Below are positions 56,892 through 64,000 of a stretch of DNA of 64,000 nt, one piece after another (position 1 is the first letter of the stretch; the number at the start of each line of letters is the position of its first letter). The translations under genes were made by a program, and so were the position numbers. Origin of the DNA: Pseudomonas sp. CC120222-01a (GTDB lineage: Bacteria > Pseudomonadota > Gammaproteobacteria > Pseudomonadales > Pseudomonadaceae); contig NZ_QEQQ01000001.1 in NCBI RefSeq assembly GCF_003097235.1, positions 496,001-560,000 of the forward strand, read 5' to 3'. The notes beneath the pieces were generated by a model that did not search any database, had not been told where the DNA came from, and worked only from the letters and a program-made list of their open reading frames with translations.

Positions 56892-58103
56892 ATGAGTACC
56901 AGCTTCTGGAAATCCGGGCATGTGCCCACGCTGTTCGCCGCGTTCCTGTATTTCGACCTGAGCTTCATGGTCTGGTACCTGCTTGGCCCGCTGGCGGTCC
57001 AGATTGCCGCCGACCTGCAACTGAGCGCCCAGCAGCGCGGCCTGATGGTGGCCACGCCGATCCTTGCCGGTGCCGTGCTGCGTTTCGTCATGGGTGTGCT
57101 GGTCGATCGCCTGTCGCCTAAGACCGCCGGCCTGATCGGCCAGGTGATCGTCATCGTCGCCCTGGCCAGCGCCTGGTACCTGGGCGTGCACACCTATGAG
57201 CAAGCCCTGCTGCTGGGCGTGTTCCTCGGTGTGGCCGGCGCCTCGTTCGCCGTGTCGCTGCCGCTCGCCTCGCAATGGTATCCACCACAGCACCAAGGCA
57301 AGGCCATGGGTATCGCGGGTGCGGGCAACTCCGGTACGGTGTTCGCCGCCCTGCTGGCCCCGGTGCTGGCTGCCGCGTTTGGCTGGAACAACGTGTTCGG
57401 CTTTGCCGTGCTCCCGCTGCTGCTGACCCTGGCGCTTTTCGCCCTGCTTGCCCGCAATGCGCCGCAACGGCCCAAGCCCAAGGCGGCAGCCGACTACCTC
57501 AAAGCCCTGGGCGACCGTGACAGCTGGTGGTTCATGTTCTTCTACAGCGTCACCTTCGGCGGCTTCATCGGCCTGGCCAGCGCCCTGCCCGGCTACTTCA
57601 GCGACCAGTACGCCCTGAGCCCGGTCAGCGCCGGCTACTACACCGCCGCCTGCGTGTTCGCCGGCAGCCTGATGCGCCCGCTGGGTGGCGCCCTGGCCGA
57701 CCGCTTCGGCGGCATCCGCACCCTGCTCGGCATGTACAGTGTGGCCGCCATCTGCATCGCGGCAGTCGGCTTCAACTTGCCGAGTGCTGCAGCCGCCCTG
57801 GCGCTGTTCGTCAGTGCCATGCTCGGCCTCGGCGCTGGCAATGGCGCAGTGTTCCAGCTGGTACCACAACGCTTCCGCCAGGAGATCGGCGTGATGACCG
57901 GGTTGATCGGCATGGCCGGTGGCATCGGCGGCTTCCTGCTGGCGGCAGGGCTCGGTGCCATCAAGCAGCACACCGGCGACTATCAGCTGGGCCTGTGGCT
58001 GTTTGCCAGCCTCGGCCTGCTCGCCTGGTTCGGCCTGCATGGGGTCAAGCAACGCTGGCGCACCACCTGGGGCTCGGCAGCAGTTACCGCTGCACGGGTC
58101 TGA
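56892..58103 (+). CDS. nasA: Nitrate/nitrite transporter, MFS (NNP family)
   Basis: 403 residues with about 12 membrane helices. The two NNP nitrate signatures are present: GIAGAGNSGTVFAALLAP (first half) and GLGAGNGAVFQLVPQRF (second half), with substrate-binding Arg in the helices before them (VLRFVMG and SLMRPLGG). It imports nitrate for assimilation. The ATG at 56892 lies behind the NasT-controlled leader, so it should be made only when nitrate is present. The next gene follows after 9 bp. Confidence 0.9.
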   Translation: MSTSFWKSGHVPTLFAAFLYFDLSFMVWYLLGPLAVQIAADLQLSAQQRGLMVATPILAGAVLRFVMGVLVDRLSPKTAGLIGQVIVIVALASAWYLGVHTYEQALLLGVFLGVAGASFAVSLPLASQWYPPQHQGKAMGIAGAGNSGTVFAALLAPVLAAAFGWNNVFGFAVLPLLLTLALFALLARNAPQRPKPKAAADYLKALGDRDSWWFMFFYSVTFGGFIGLASALPGYFSDQYALSPVSAGYYTAACVFAGSLMRPLGGALADRFGGIRTLLGMYSVAAICIAAVGFNLPSAAAALALFVSAMLGLGAGNGAVFQLVPQRFRQEIGVMTGLIGMAGGIGGFLLAAGLGAIKQHTGDYQLGLWLFASLGLLAWFGLHGVKQRWRTTWGSAAVTAARV

Positions 58104-58112
58104 GGCACGGCG

Positions 58113-59780
58113 ATGAGCCTGCAACTCAGCTTCGCCCAGGCCAGCGCCACCGGGCCGCGCACGGAGAACCAGGACGCTCTGCGCCTGGTCACGCCGGCGC
58201 CAGAGCTGGCCGCCAGCAAGGGCTATCTGTTCGCCCTTGCCGATGGCGTCAGCCAGTGCGCCGACGGTGGCCTGGCAGCCCGCGCCAGCCTGCAGGCACT
58301 GGCCATGGACTATTACGCCACGCCTGCCACTTGGGGAGTGGCCCAGGCCCTGGACCGCCTGCTGTTGGCACAGAACCGCTGGTTGCGCGCCCAAGGCAAC
58401 CAGCCGCTGTTGACCACACTGAGCGCCCTGGTACTGCGCGGGCGCCGCTTCACCCTGGCGCACGTGGGCGATTGCCGAGCCTATCGCTGGCACGCCGGGC
58501 GCCTGCAATGCCTGAGCGAAGACCACGTCTGGGACCAGCCAGGCATGCAGCACGTACTCAAGCGCGCACTGGGCCTGGACCAGCACCTGCTGGTCGATTA
58601 CCTGGACGGTGAGCTGCAAGCTGGCGAGTGCTACCTGCTGCTCAGTGACGGCGTCTGGGCCAGCCTTGGCGATCAGCACATTCAGGCCGTACTGCGCGAG
58701 CAACCCGACCTGCAGTCGGCCGCCGACACCCTGGTTGCCAGCGCCCATCACAACGGCAGCCAAGACAACGCCAGTGCCTTGCTGGTACGGGTCGAGCAAC
58801 TGGGCACGGCCAACCTCGGCGACACCCTGGTGCAACTGCAGCAGTGGCCATTGCCGGGCCCGCTGCGCGCGGGTCAGGCACTTGATAACTGGCAAGTGGA
58901 GACGCGCCTGGCACACAGTCGCCAATCGCTGCTTTACCGCGTGCGCGATGCCCAAGGCCAACCCTGGCTGCTGAAAACCCTGCCCGGCGAGCGCGAACAA
59001 GAACCCGGTGCCGCCCAGGGACTGCTATTGGAAGAGTGGTTCCTGCGCCGGGTCGCTGGCCGGCACTTCCCCGAGCTGCACCCCGCGAGCCAGCGCCAGC
59101 ACCTGTACTACGTGATGCGCGAACACAGCGGCAAGACCCTCGCCGCGCACCTCAACGAACATGGCCCGCTAGCGCTGGCCCAGTGGCTGGAAATCGCCCG
59201 CCAAATGCTGCAGGCCGTCGGTGTGCTGCATCGGCGCAATCTGCTGCACCGCGACATCAAACCGGAAAACCTGCACCTGGGCGATGACCGCCAGCTGCGC
59301 CTGCTGGACTTCGGCCTGGCGTACTGCCCGGGCCTGTCCCAAGACCCGCTGCACGAATTGCCCGGCACGCCCTCGTACATCGCCCCGGAAGCCTTCGAAG
59401 GCCAGCCACCAAGCCCGCGCCAGGACCTGTACGCCGTCGGTGTCACGCTCTATCGCCTGCTGACCGGGCATTATCCCTACGGGGAGATCGAGGCCTTCCA
59501 GCGCCCGCGCTTTGGTCAGGCCATAAACCCCTCCCGCTACCGCCCCGACCTGCCCGAATGGCTGCAGCACAACATGCTGCAAGCCGTGGCAGCGGACCCG
59601 GCGCAACGCTTCGAAACCGCCGAACAATGGTTGCTGTTACTCGAACGCGGTGACCGCCAGGAGCTGCCCAGCCGCCCACGTCCGCTGCTGGAACGTGAAC
59701 CGTTGAAGGTCTGGCGCACCCTGGCCCTGCTGTCCCTGGTGTTCAACCTGATACTGCTGTTCGCCCTGTTCAAGGGCTGA
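58113..59780 (+). CDS. Fused PP2C phosphatase / Ser-Thr protein kinase
   Basis: 555 residues, two opposing activities in one chain. N-terminal PP2C domain (about 1-235): NQDAL, LADGVSQCADGGLAA, HVGDCRAYRW, LLSDGVWASLG. C-terminal kinase domain (about 260-510): Lys in WLLKTLPGE, HRDIKPENLHL with D381, DFG in LLDFGLAYC, APEAFEG. The glycine-rich loop is replaced by a Gly-free segment (RLAHSRQSLLYRV), unusual for an active kinase. A C-terminal membrane helix (LALLSLVFNLILLFALF) anchors it. It follows the nitrate transporter by 9 bp, so it presumably regulates nitrate assimilation; targets unknown. Confidence 0.9.
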   Translation: MSLQLSFAQASATGPRTENQDALRLVTPAPELAASKGYLFALADGVSQCADGGLAARASLQALAMDYYATPATWGVAQALDRLLLAQNRWLRAQGNQPLLTTLSALVLRGRRFTLAHVGDCRAYRWHAGRLQCLSEDHVWDQPGMQHVLKRALGLDQHLLVDYLDGELQAGECYLLLSDGVWASLGDQHIQAVLREQPDLQSAADTLVASAHHNGSQDNASALLVRVEQLGTANLGDTLVQLQQWPLPGPLRAGQALDNWQVETRLAHSRQSLLYRVRDAQGQPWLLKTLPGEREQEPGAAQGLLLEEWFLRRVAGRHFPELHPASQRQHLYYVMREHSGKTLAAHLNEHGPLALAQWLEIARQMLQAVGVLHRRNLLHRDIKPENLHLGDDRQLRLLDFGLAYCPGLSQDPLHELPGTPSYIAPEAFEGQPPSPRQDLYAVGVTLYRLLTGHYPYGEIEAFQRPRFGQAINPSRYRPDLPEWLQHNMLQAVAADPAQRFETAEQWLLLLERGDRQELPSRPRPLLEREPLKVWRTLALLSLVFNLILLFALFKG

Positions 59781-59812
59781 ACGCACCCTGAAACCACAAA
59801 CTGCAGGCAAAG

Positions 59813-59838
59813 AAAAACCCGGCCGAGGCCGGGTTTTT
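59813..59838. terminator. Bidirectional terminator
   Basis: AAAAACCCGGCC, GA, GGCCGGGTTTTT: a perfect 12-bp stem with T-runs in both directions, between the convergent kinase and oprF genes. Confidence 0.93.
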
Positions 59839-59857
59839 CATTGAAGCTTCAAACCAA

Positions 59858-60895
59858 TTACTTGGCCTGGGCTTCTACCTGAGCTTCAACGCGACGGTTG
59901 ATAGCACGGCCTTCTTCGGTGGCGTTGTCGGCAACCGGACGGGTTTCGCCGTAGCCAACCGACTGAACGCGGCTGGACTCAACACCGTACTGCTGGGTCA
60001 GAACCTGCTTCACAGCATTGGCACGACGCTCGGACAGCTTCTGGTTGTAGGCGTCTGGACCGACGGAGTCAGTGTGACCTTCAACCACGGTGGTGGTCTG
60101 TGGGTACTGCTTCATGAAGTCAGCCAGGTTCTTGATGTCGCCGTAGCTGTTTGGCTTGACGACCGACTTGTCGAAGTCGAACTTGACGTCCAGCTCAACG
60201 CGAACGACTTCGGCAACAGCCGGGCAGCCATCAGCGTCAACGGTAACGTTGGCTGGGGTGTCTGGGCACTTGTCGACGTTGTCGCACACGCCGTCGTTGT
60301 CGGAGTCGGAGCAGACTTCAGCAACTGGGGCTGGAGCAGCAGCAACCTTGCCACCGCTGCCACCGAAGTTCAGACCCACACCAACGCTTGGGCCCCACTC
60401 GGTGTAGCCGCTGTCGATGTTGTAGTTGGCTTCAACGCCGGCACGGGCGAAGAACATGTCGGTGATGTACCACTTGGCGCCAGCGCCAACGTTGGCGAAG
60501 GTGGAGTGGTCACGGCCGCTACGAGTGGCCTGGCCCAGGCTCTCGTGAGCGAAACCAGCGGAAACGTACGGACGCAGAGCGTCGCCGACGGTACCGAAGT
60601 GGTAGGTAGCGTCCAGCTTGGCCTTGGAACCTTTGATGTCTTTGTTGCCGTCATCGCCACGAGCGTTGTGAGTCTCGTTGTAGCCCAGGTCCAGGGATAC
60701 GTCGTCGGTCAGGAAGTAACCCAGGCGAACACCAGGGTTGGTGCCGTCGTTCTTGAAGTTACGTTCGCTGTCGTAGTACTGCTTGGTCACGTTGCCTTCG
60801 ATTTCGACTGCGCCCTGGCCTTGAGCCATAACGCCGAACGAAGTAGCTGCGACGAGCGAGCCAATGGCCAAGCCCAAGGTGTTTTTCAATTTCAT
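59858..60895 (-). CDS. oprF: Major outer-membrane porin OprF
   Basis: OmpA-family porin that links the outer membrane to peptidoglycan. 345 residues: signal peptide (1-24, ending VMAQ), N-terminal 8-strand beta barrel (about 25-185), a Pro/Ala hinge (AAAPAPVAEV), a Cys-containing type-3 repeat region (CSDSDNDGVCDNVDKCPDTP, 4 Cys in all), and the C-terminal OmpA domain with VVEGHTDSVGPDAYNQKLSE and RRVEAQVEAQAK. sigX lies directly upstream and drives oprF transcription in P. aeruginosa. Confidence 0.96.
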   Translation of the reverse strand: MKLKNTLGLAIGSLVAATSFGVMAQGQGAVEIEGNVTKQYYDSERNFKNDGTNPGVRLGYFLTDDVSLDLGYNETHNARGDDGNKDIKGSKAKLDATYHFGTVGDALRPYVSAGFAHESLGQATRSGRDHSTFANVGAGAKWYITDMFFARAGVEANYNIDSGYTEWGPSVGVGLNFGGSGGKVAAAPAPVAEVCSDSDNDGVCDNVDKCPDTPANVTVDADGCPAVAEVVRVELDVKFDFDKSVVKPNSYGDIKNLADFMKQYPQTTTVVEGHTDSVGPDAYNQKLSERRANAVKQVLTQQYGVESSRVQSVGYGETRPVADNATEEGRAINRRVEAQVEAQAK

Positions 60896-61005
60896 CCGTT
60901 AAATCCCCATCTGGTGATAGTTAAGCAGTCCCACCAACATCCGGGGGACAACTCGACGGCAAGTCTAGCAGAACTCGCCGATTCGTTAGAGATATTTACA
61001 AGGGA

Positions 61006-61596
61006 CTAAGTTTCATCCAAACCTGCAAATTTCTCACGAAGCTTGTCTAGCGCGCGCTTGTAGCGCATTTTCGTTGCGCTCAAGCCCATGTGCATGATAT
61101 CGGCGATCTCCTGAAATTCCAGTTCCGCGACAAAACGCAGCACCAGGATTTCCCGGTCAATCGGGTTCACATGCACCAGCCACTTGTCCAGCCCGCCTTT
61201 TTCTTCCGGTTTCGGTGCCTTCTCTTCGGACGCCTCTTCTACAGGGTCCAGGCTCAAGGCATCCATCAACCGGCGTTTACGACGCTCCTTGCGGTACTGG
61301 GTAATGCATTCGTTGTAGGTAATGCTGTAGAGCCAGGTCTTGAACTTGGACTTGCCCTCGAAGTTCTTCAGACCGTACAGCACCTTCAGCATCACTTCCT
61401 GACAGACATCATCAGCGTCGCGGTCGTTCCCCAGATAACGCGCACAGACGTTGAACAGGGTCCGCTGGTAGCGCCGCATGAGTTCCTCATAGGCGCGGGT
61501 TACGTGGTACAGCTCCTCATGCGAACGCGCCACCAACTCCTCGTCGGTGAGTTCGCGGGGGTCGTAACGCATGGGCGGCGAATGAACTTTATTCAA
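61006..61596 (-). CDS. sigX: ECF sigma factor SigX
   Basis: 196 residues with sigma region 2 (RYQRTLFNVCARYLGNDRDA, DVCQEVMLKVLYGL, FKTWLYSITYNECITQYRKE) and region 4 (LVLRFVAELEFQEIADIMHM, LSATKMRYKRAL). No anti-sigma gene lies beside it, as known for this locus. In Pseudomonas SigX responds to envelope state and controls oprF, fatty acid synthesis and c-di-GMP genes. oprF follows after about 110 bp. Confidence 0.95.
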   Translation of the reverse strand: MNKVHSPPMRYDPRELTDEELVARSHEELYHVTRAYEELMRRYQRTLFNVCARYLGNDRDADDVCQEVMLKVLYGLKNFEGKSKFKTWLYSITYNECITQYRKERRKRRLMDALSLDPVEEASEEKAPKPEEKGGLDKWLVHVNPIDREILVLRFVAELEFQEIADIMHMGLSATKMRYKRALDKLREKFAGLDET

Positions 61597-61685
61597 AACG
61601 GATCTGGCCGACAGTCAGGTCAATGTCGCCGCTCAGCCCCATGGGGCGATTTTCGCGGCGGCATACATTAACAGCTTTTGTGCGG

Positions 61686-62510
61686 TTAGCGGCTATTGAC
61701 TCGCTGCTCGAGGAGCACGCGATTGGACAGCGACACCAGTTCGCCATCATCGGTCAACAGCGTCGTCTTGACCGTGCCGATCTCTTCGATCATTCCTTCA
61801 ACCTCTCCAATCCGCACCTGCTGGCCGACCTGGTAGAGTTCGCGAACGTAGATGCCGGCCAGGATCTGCCCGGCGATTTCGCGGCTGCCAAGGCCCATGG
61901 CAAGCGCAACGGCCAGACCAACGGTAATCAGCCCGATGACGATCACGTGGTTGAGCAGGTCGGTCTTGACCTCCAGCTGGCTGATGGCCACCGAGATGCT
62001 GATGATGATCACCAGGCCTTGGGTGATGCGCCCCAGGCCCGCAGAGTACTCCAGGCCGATACCTTCGGCCGCGCCGCGCACCAGGCCGTTGGCTACCTGC
62101 GCCAGCAGCACGCCGGCCAGCAGTACCAGGGCTGCGCCGAACACCTTGGGCAGGTACAGGGCGAGCATGTCGAGCGTTGCCGAAACGCGCTCCAGGCCCA
62201 GCGATTCCGCAGCAGAGACGAGGAAGATCAGCAATACGAACCAGTAGACGATCTTGCCGACCAGGGTCGAGATCGGCACCTGGATGCCGATACGGCCCAG
62301 CATCTTGGTCGCACCGGTGCCAGCCATCAGGCGGTCCAGGCCAAACTTGGCCAGGAGTTTGGAAAGCAGTGTATCGAGCAGCTTGGCCACCACGAAACCG
62401 AGCAGCACCACGACCAGCGCGCCGAACAGGTTGGGGATGAAGTTCGCTACCTTGGTCCATAGGGCGGTCATTGCAGTGACCAGGCTCTGGGTCCAGAGAT
62501 CGAGTTCCAT
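61686..62510 (-). CDS. cmpX: Mechanosensitive channel family protein CmpX
   Basis: 274 residues: several membrane helices (about 20-40, 70-95, 105-130, 145-170 and a last one near 180-205) and a short MscS-type beta domain (VGQQVRIGEVEGMIEEIGTV, DDGELVSLSNRVLLEQ). In Pseudomonas it is part of the cmaX-cfrX-cmpX unit and affects SigX activity. The ATG at 62510 lies two bases behind the cfrX stop, deciding against the TTG two codons earlier. Confidence 0.9.
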   Translation of the reverse strand: MELDLWTQSLVTAMTALWTKVANFIPNLFGALVVVLLGFVVAKLLDTLLSKLLAKFGLDRLMAGTGATKMLGRIGIQVPISTLVGKIVYWFVLLIFLVSAAESLGLERVSATLDMLALYLPKVFGAALVLLAGVLLAQVANGLVRGAAEGIGLEYSAGLGRITQGLVIIISISVAISQLEVKTDLLNHVIVIGLITVGLAVALAMGLGSREIAGQILAGIYVRELYQVGQQVRIGEVEGMIEEIGTVKTTLLTDDGELVSLSNRVLLEQRVNSR

Positions 62511-62512
62511 AT

Positions 62513-62776
62513 TCAATCGGCCTTATCTGCTTTGCTGCCAGTGGCAGCGTTGCGGGTAGAGTGTCGACGCACCGGCGCAACGTGCGCCGAGCCATTGTTC
62601 ACGGCGATCAGCAGCGCCTGGCTCCAACGACCAAGCAGGCTGAACAGATCACCGGCACCGACCTGGCGGTTGGCGGTTTTCAGCACGCGACCCAGGCACG
62701 CGGCATCGTCTCGCTCCTCACCAGAGGGCGACGCGTTGAGCAGGTCACGCAGGGATTGTTCAAACGGATCGTGCAT
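62513..62776 (-). CDS. cfrX: Small protein CfrX
   Basis: 87 residues, soluble, function unknown: MHDPFEQSLRDLLNASPSGE, then VLKTANRQVGAGDLFSLLGR. Located between cmaX and cmpX as in P. aeruginosa PA1774, from which the name is taken. GAGG lies 5 bases before the ATG; the frame extends 7 codons upstream without support. Confidence 0.85.
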   Translation of the reverse strand: MHDPFEQSLRDLLNASPSGEERDDAACLGRVLKTANRQVGAGDLFSLLGRWSQALLIAVNNGSAHVAPVRRHSTRNAATGSKADKAD

Positions 62777-62869
62777 GGGCACCTCGCGCAGTGTCACTCA
62801 GAGACGAGGTGGCCGGGCGATGGGTCACACATCGCAGTGGAACGAATGTTTCAGGATGACTCGGCATGT

Positions 62870-63865
62870 TCATACCCAGCGCAACCGCCGGAACAACCAC
62901 CACTGCCCTACCGCCAGGCCCAGCACGACGATGCAGGCCAGCAGGAAGCCATAAGGGTTGCTCGACCCCGGAATGCCGCCGACGTTGATGCCGAGCAGCC
63001 CGGTAATGAAACTCATGGGCAGGAAGATGCAGGTGATGATGCCGAAGCGGTACATGGTCCGGTTCATCCGCTCGCTGCGCCGGCGGTCTTCGCTTTCCAG
63101 TACCAGCGCTGCCCGCTCGCGGGTCAGTTCGAGCTCTTCGAGGTAGCGGATCAGGCTGTTGTTCAGCTCGTTCCAGTAATCGGCGTCGGCATCGCAGAAC
63201 CAACTCAATTTGCTGCGCGACAACTGGGCGTAGATCTCCCGCTGTGGCGCCAGGAACCGGCGCAGCCCTGCGGCGCGGCGGCGAATCTGCTGCAGGCTGC
63301 CATGCTCCGGCGAATACCGTTCGTCGGATTCGACCTTTTCTTCTTCGTCGTCGACCAGTTCCGAGAGGTCGCTGACCAGGCTCTGGACTTTTTCAGTCAG
63401 CAGTTCGCCCATCAACAACAGCAGTTCGGACGCCGATTTCGGCCCCCTGCCCTCTTCAAGCTGCTGAAGGATCTCATCGCTGGCACGCAACGGCCGCAAA
63501 CGCAGCGAAATGACCCGCTGCGCCTGGGCATGGATGCGTACCGAAACCATGTCCTCGGGCTCGGCGCCCGGGTTGAGGTTGACCCCGCGCAGAAACAGCA
63601 GCATCTGTTCACCGGCCTGCGGCAACAGCCGTGGCCGGGTGTTTTCCTCCAGCAGCAGATCGCAGGCGAACTCGCTCAGGCCACTGTCTTGCAGCAACCA
63701 GGTGCGGGTTTGCGGATGGCTGCGATCCCAGTGCAGCCACAGGCTTTCTTGTGGCTGCAGTTGCAGGTCGTCCAGCTCGGTCCGGGCAATCGAACGCGCG
63801 CCGCCTTTACCATCGAGCACCAGGGCATGCACCAGCCCCCACTGCGCGTTGTCTTCCTCGAACAT
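62870..63865 (-). CDS. cmaX: CorA/ZntB-like divalent cation transporter CmaX
   Basis: 331 residues: a large cytoplasmic N-terminal domain (about 1-265) with a long helix (YWNELNNSLIRYLEELELTR) and two C-terminal membrane helices (about 272-292 and 303-323). The pore motif between them is GINVGGIPG, which corresponds to the GMN/GVN loop of the CorA/ZntB family, so Mg2+ or Zn2+ transport is likely. First gene of the cmaX-cfrX-cmpX unit. ATG at 63865 with GGAG 5 bases upstream. Confidence 0.9.
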   Translation of the reverse strand: MFEEDNAQWGLVHALVLDGKGGARSIARTELDDLQLQPQESLWLHWDRSHPQTRTWLLQDSGLSEFACDLLLEENTRPRLLPQAGEQMLLFLRGVNLNPGAEPEDMVSVRIHAQAQRVISLRLRPLRASDEILQQLEEGRGPKSASELLLLMGELLTEKVQSLVSDLSELVDDEEEKVESDERYSPEHGSLQQIRRRAAGLRRFLAPQREIYAQLSRSKLSWFCDADADYWNELNNSLIRYLEELELTRERAALVLESEDRRRSERMNRTMYRFGIITCIFLPMSFITGLLGINVGGIPGSSNPYGFLLACIVVLGLAVGQWWLFRRLRWV

Positions 63866-63892
63866 CAAAGCTCCATCAGCGCGTACTGCGCG

Positions 63893-64000
63893 TCACTCCG
63901 GCATTTTCAGCGGGCTTGGCGAAATGATCACGCCGTTGTTGTCGGCATACAGGTACTCGCCCGGGCGGAAGGTGACACCGGCAAAGGTCACGGCCACGTT
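63893..64000 (-). CDS. rraA: RraA, regulator of RNase E activity (C-terminal part)
   Basis: The window cuts the gene; only the last 35 codons are present. Translation reads [20 protein letters not shown], then [15 protein letters not shown] and stop. This is the typical C-terminus of RraA, the protein that binds and inhibits RNase E. It lies just upstream of cmaX, as in other Pseudomonas. Confidence 0.85.
   Translation of the reverse strand, partial: NVAVTFAGVTFRPGEYLYADNNGVIISPSPLKMPE

Noticed and set aside
56325-59000. Very long open frame on the minus strand (about 890 codons)
   Set aside because: It lies antisense to nasT, the nitrate transporter and the kinase gene, all of which have clear domains; the translation is low complexity (Gln/Ala/Gly-rich), a GC-rich shadow.

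Overview
The window is a piece of a gamma-proteobacterial chromosome, almost certainly Pseudomonas of the P. putida group. The evidence is gene content and order: cmaX-cfrX-cmpX-sigX-oprF, nasS-nasT-nitrate transporter-Ser/Thr kinase/phosphatase, pyrD, rmf, rlmKL, acnA next to an aerotaxis receptor, and rlmM. High GC and the mirror-image REP pairs between genes, typical of P. putida, agree with this.

Left part (1-12900): soluble lytic transglycosylase; a MOSC protein; cheV with a FliA-type promoter; a degenerate Hpt-like protein; a NarL-type sensor/regulator pair; a YegS-type lipid kinase; a mannose-1-phosphate guanylyltransferase/isomerase; a glycosyltransferase; moaB-moeA; a small lipoprotein.

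Mobile element (12973-21542): a compact 8.55-kb island sits in tRNA-Pro(CGG), flanked by 15-bp direct repeats of the tRNA 3' end. It encodes a P4-type tyrosine integrase with an overlapping small gene, an AlpA regulator, an HTH protein, and a replication operon (two or three small genes, Toprim primase, DUF927 helicase). It has no capsid, tail or terminase genes, so it looks like a P4-style satellite. Three non-coding structures stand out: (1) a leader whose layout matches the P4 CI / P1 C4 antisense-RNA immunity circuit, including a hairpin exposing a segment complementary to two flanking targets, one of them covering the ribosome-binding site of the first operon gene; (2) ten copies of the heptamer GGGGAAC within 228 bp beside the helicase gene, a likely replication origin; (3) paired 12-bp-spaced arm-type integrase sites at both ends.

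Middle part (21550-41600): malate:quinone oxidoreductase, a chemoreceptor, an MsbA-like ABC exporter, a PA1571-family small protein, pdxB, tusA, a 53-bp perfect inverted repeat, rlmM, acnA, the aerotaxis receptor (FliA-type promoter), an RluA-family pseudouridine synthase, an M15 peptidase, a glutaredoxin-like protein, an ammonium transporter, an elaB/yqjD-yqjE-like trio and dgt.

Right part (41600-64000): a BvgA/BvgS-like phosphorelay, yggL, dacB, a membrane diguanylate cyclase, rlmKL, rmf, pyrD, and the nitrate module. In that module NasS senses nitrate and releases the ANTAR protein NasT, which would bind the two-hairpin leader RNA found before the transporter and prevent termination; a PP2C/kinase fusion follows. 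The window ends with oprF, sigX, cmpX, cfrX, cmaX and the last codons of rraA.
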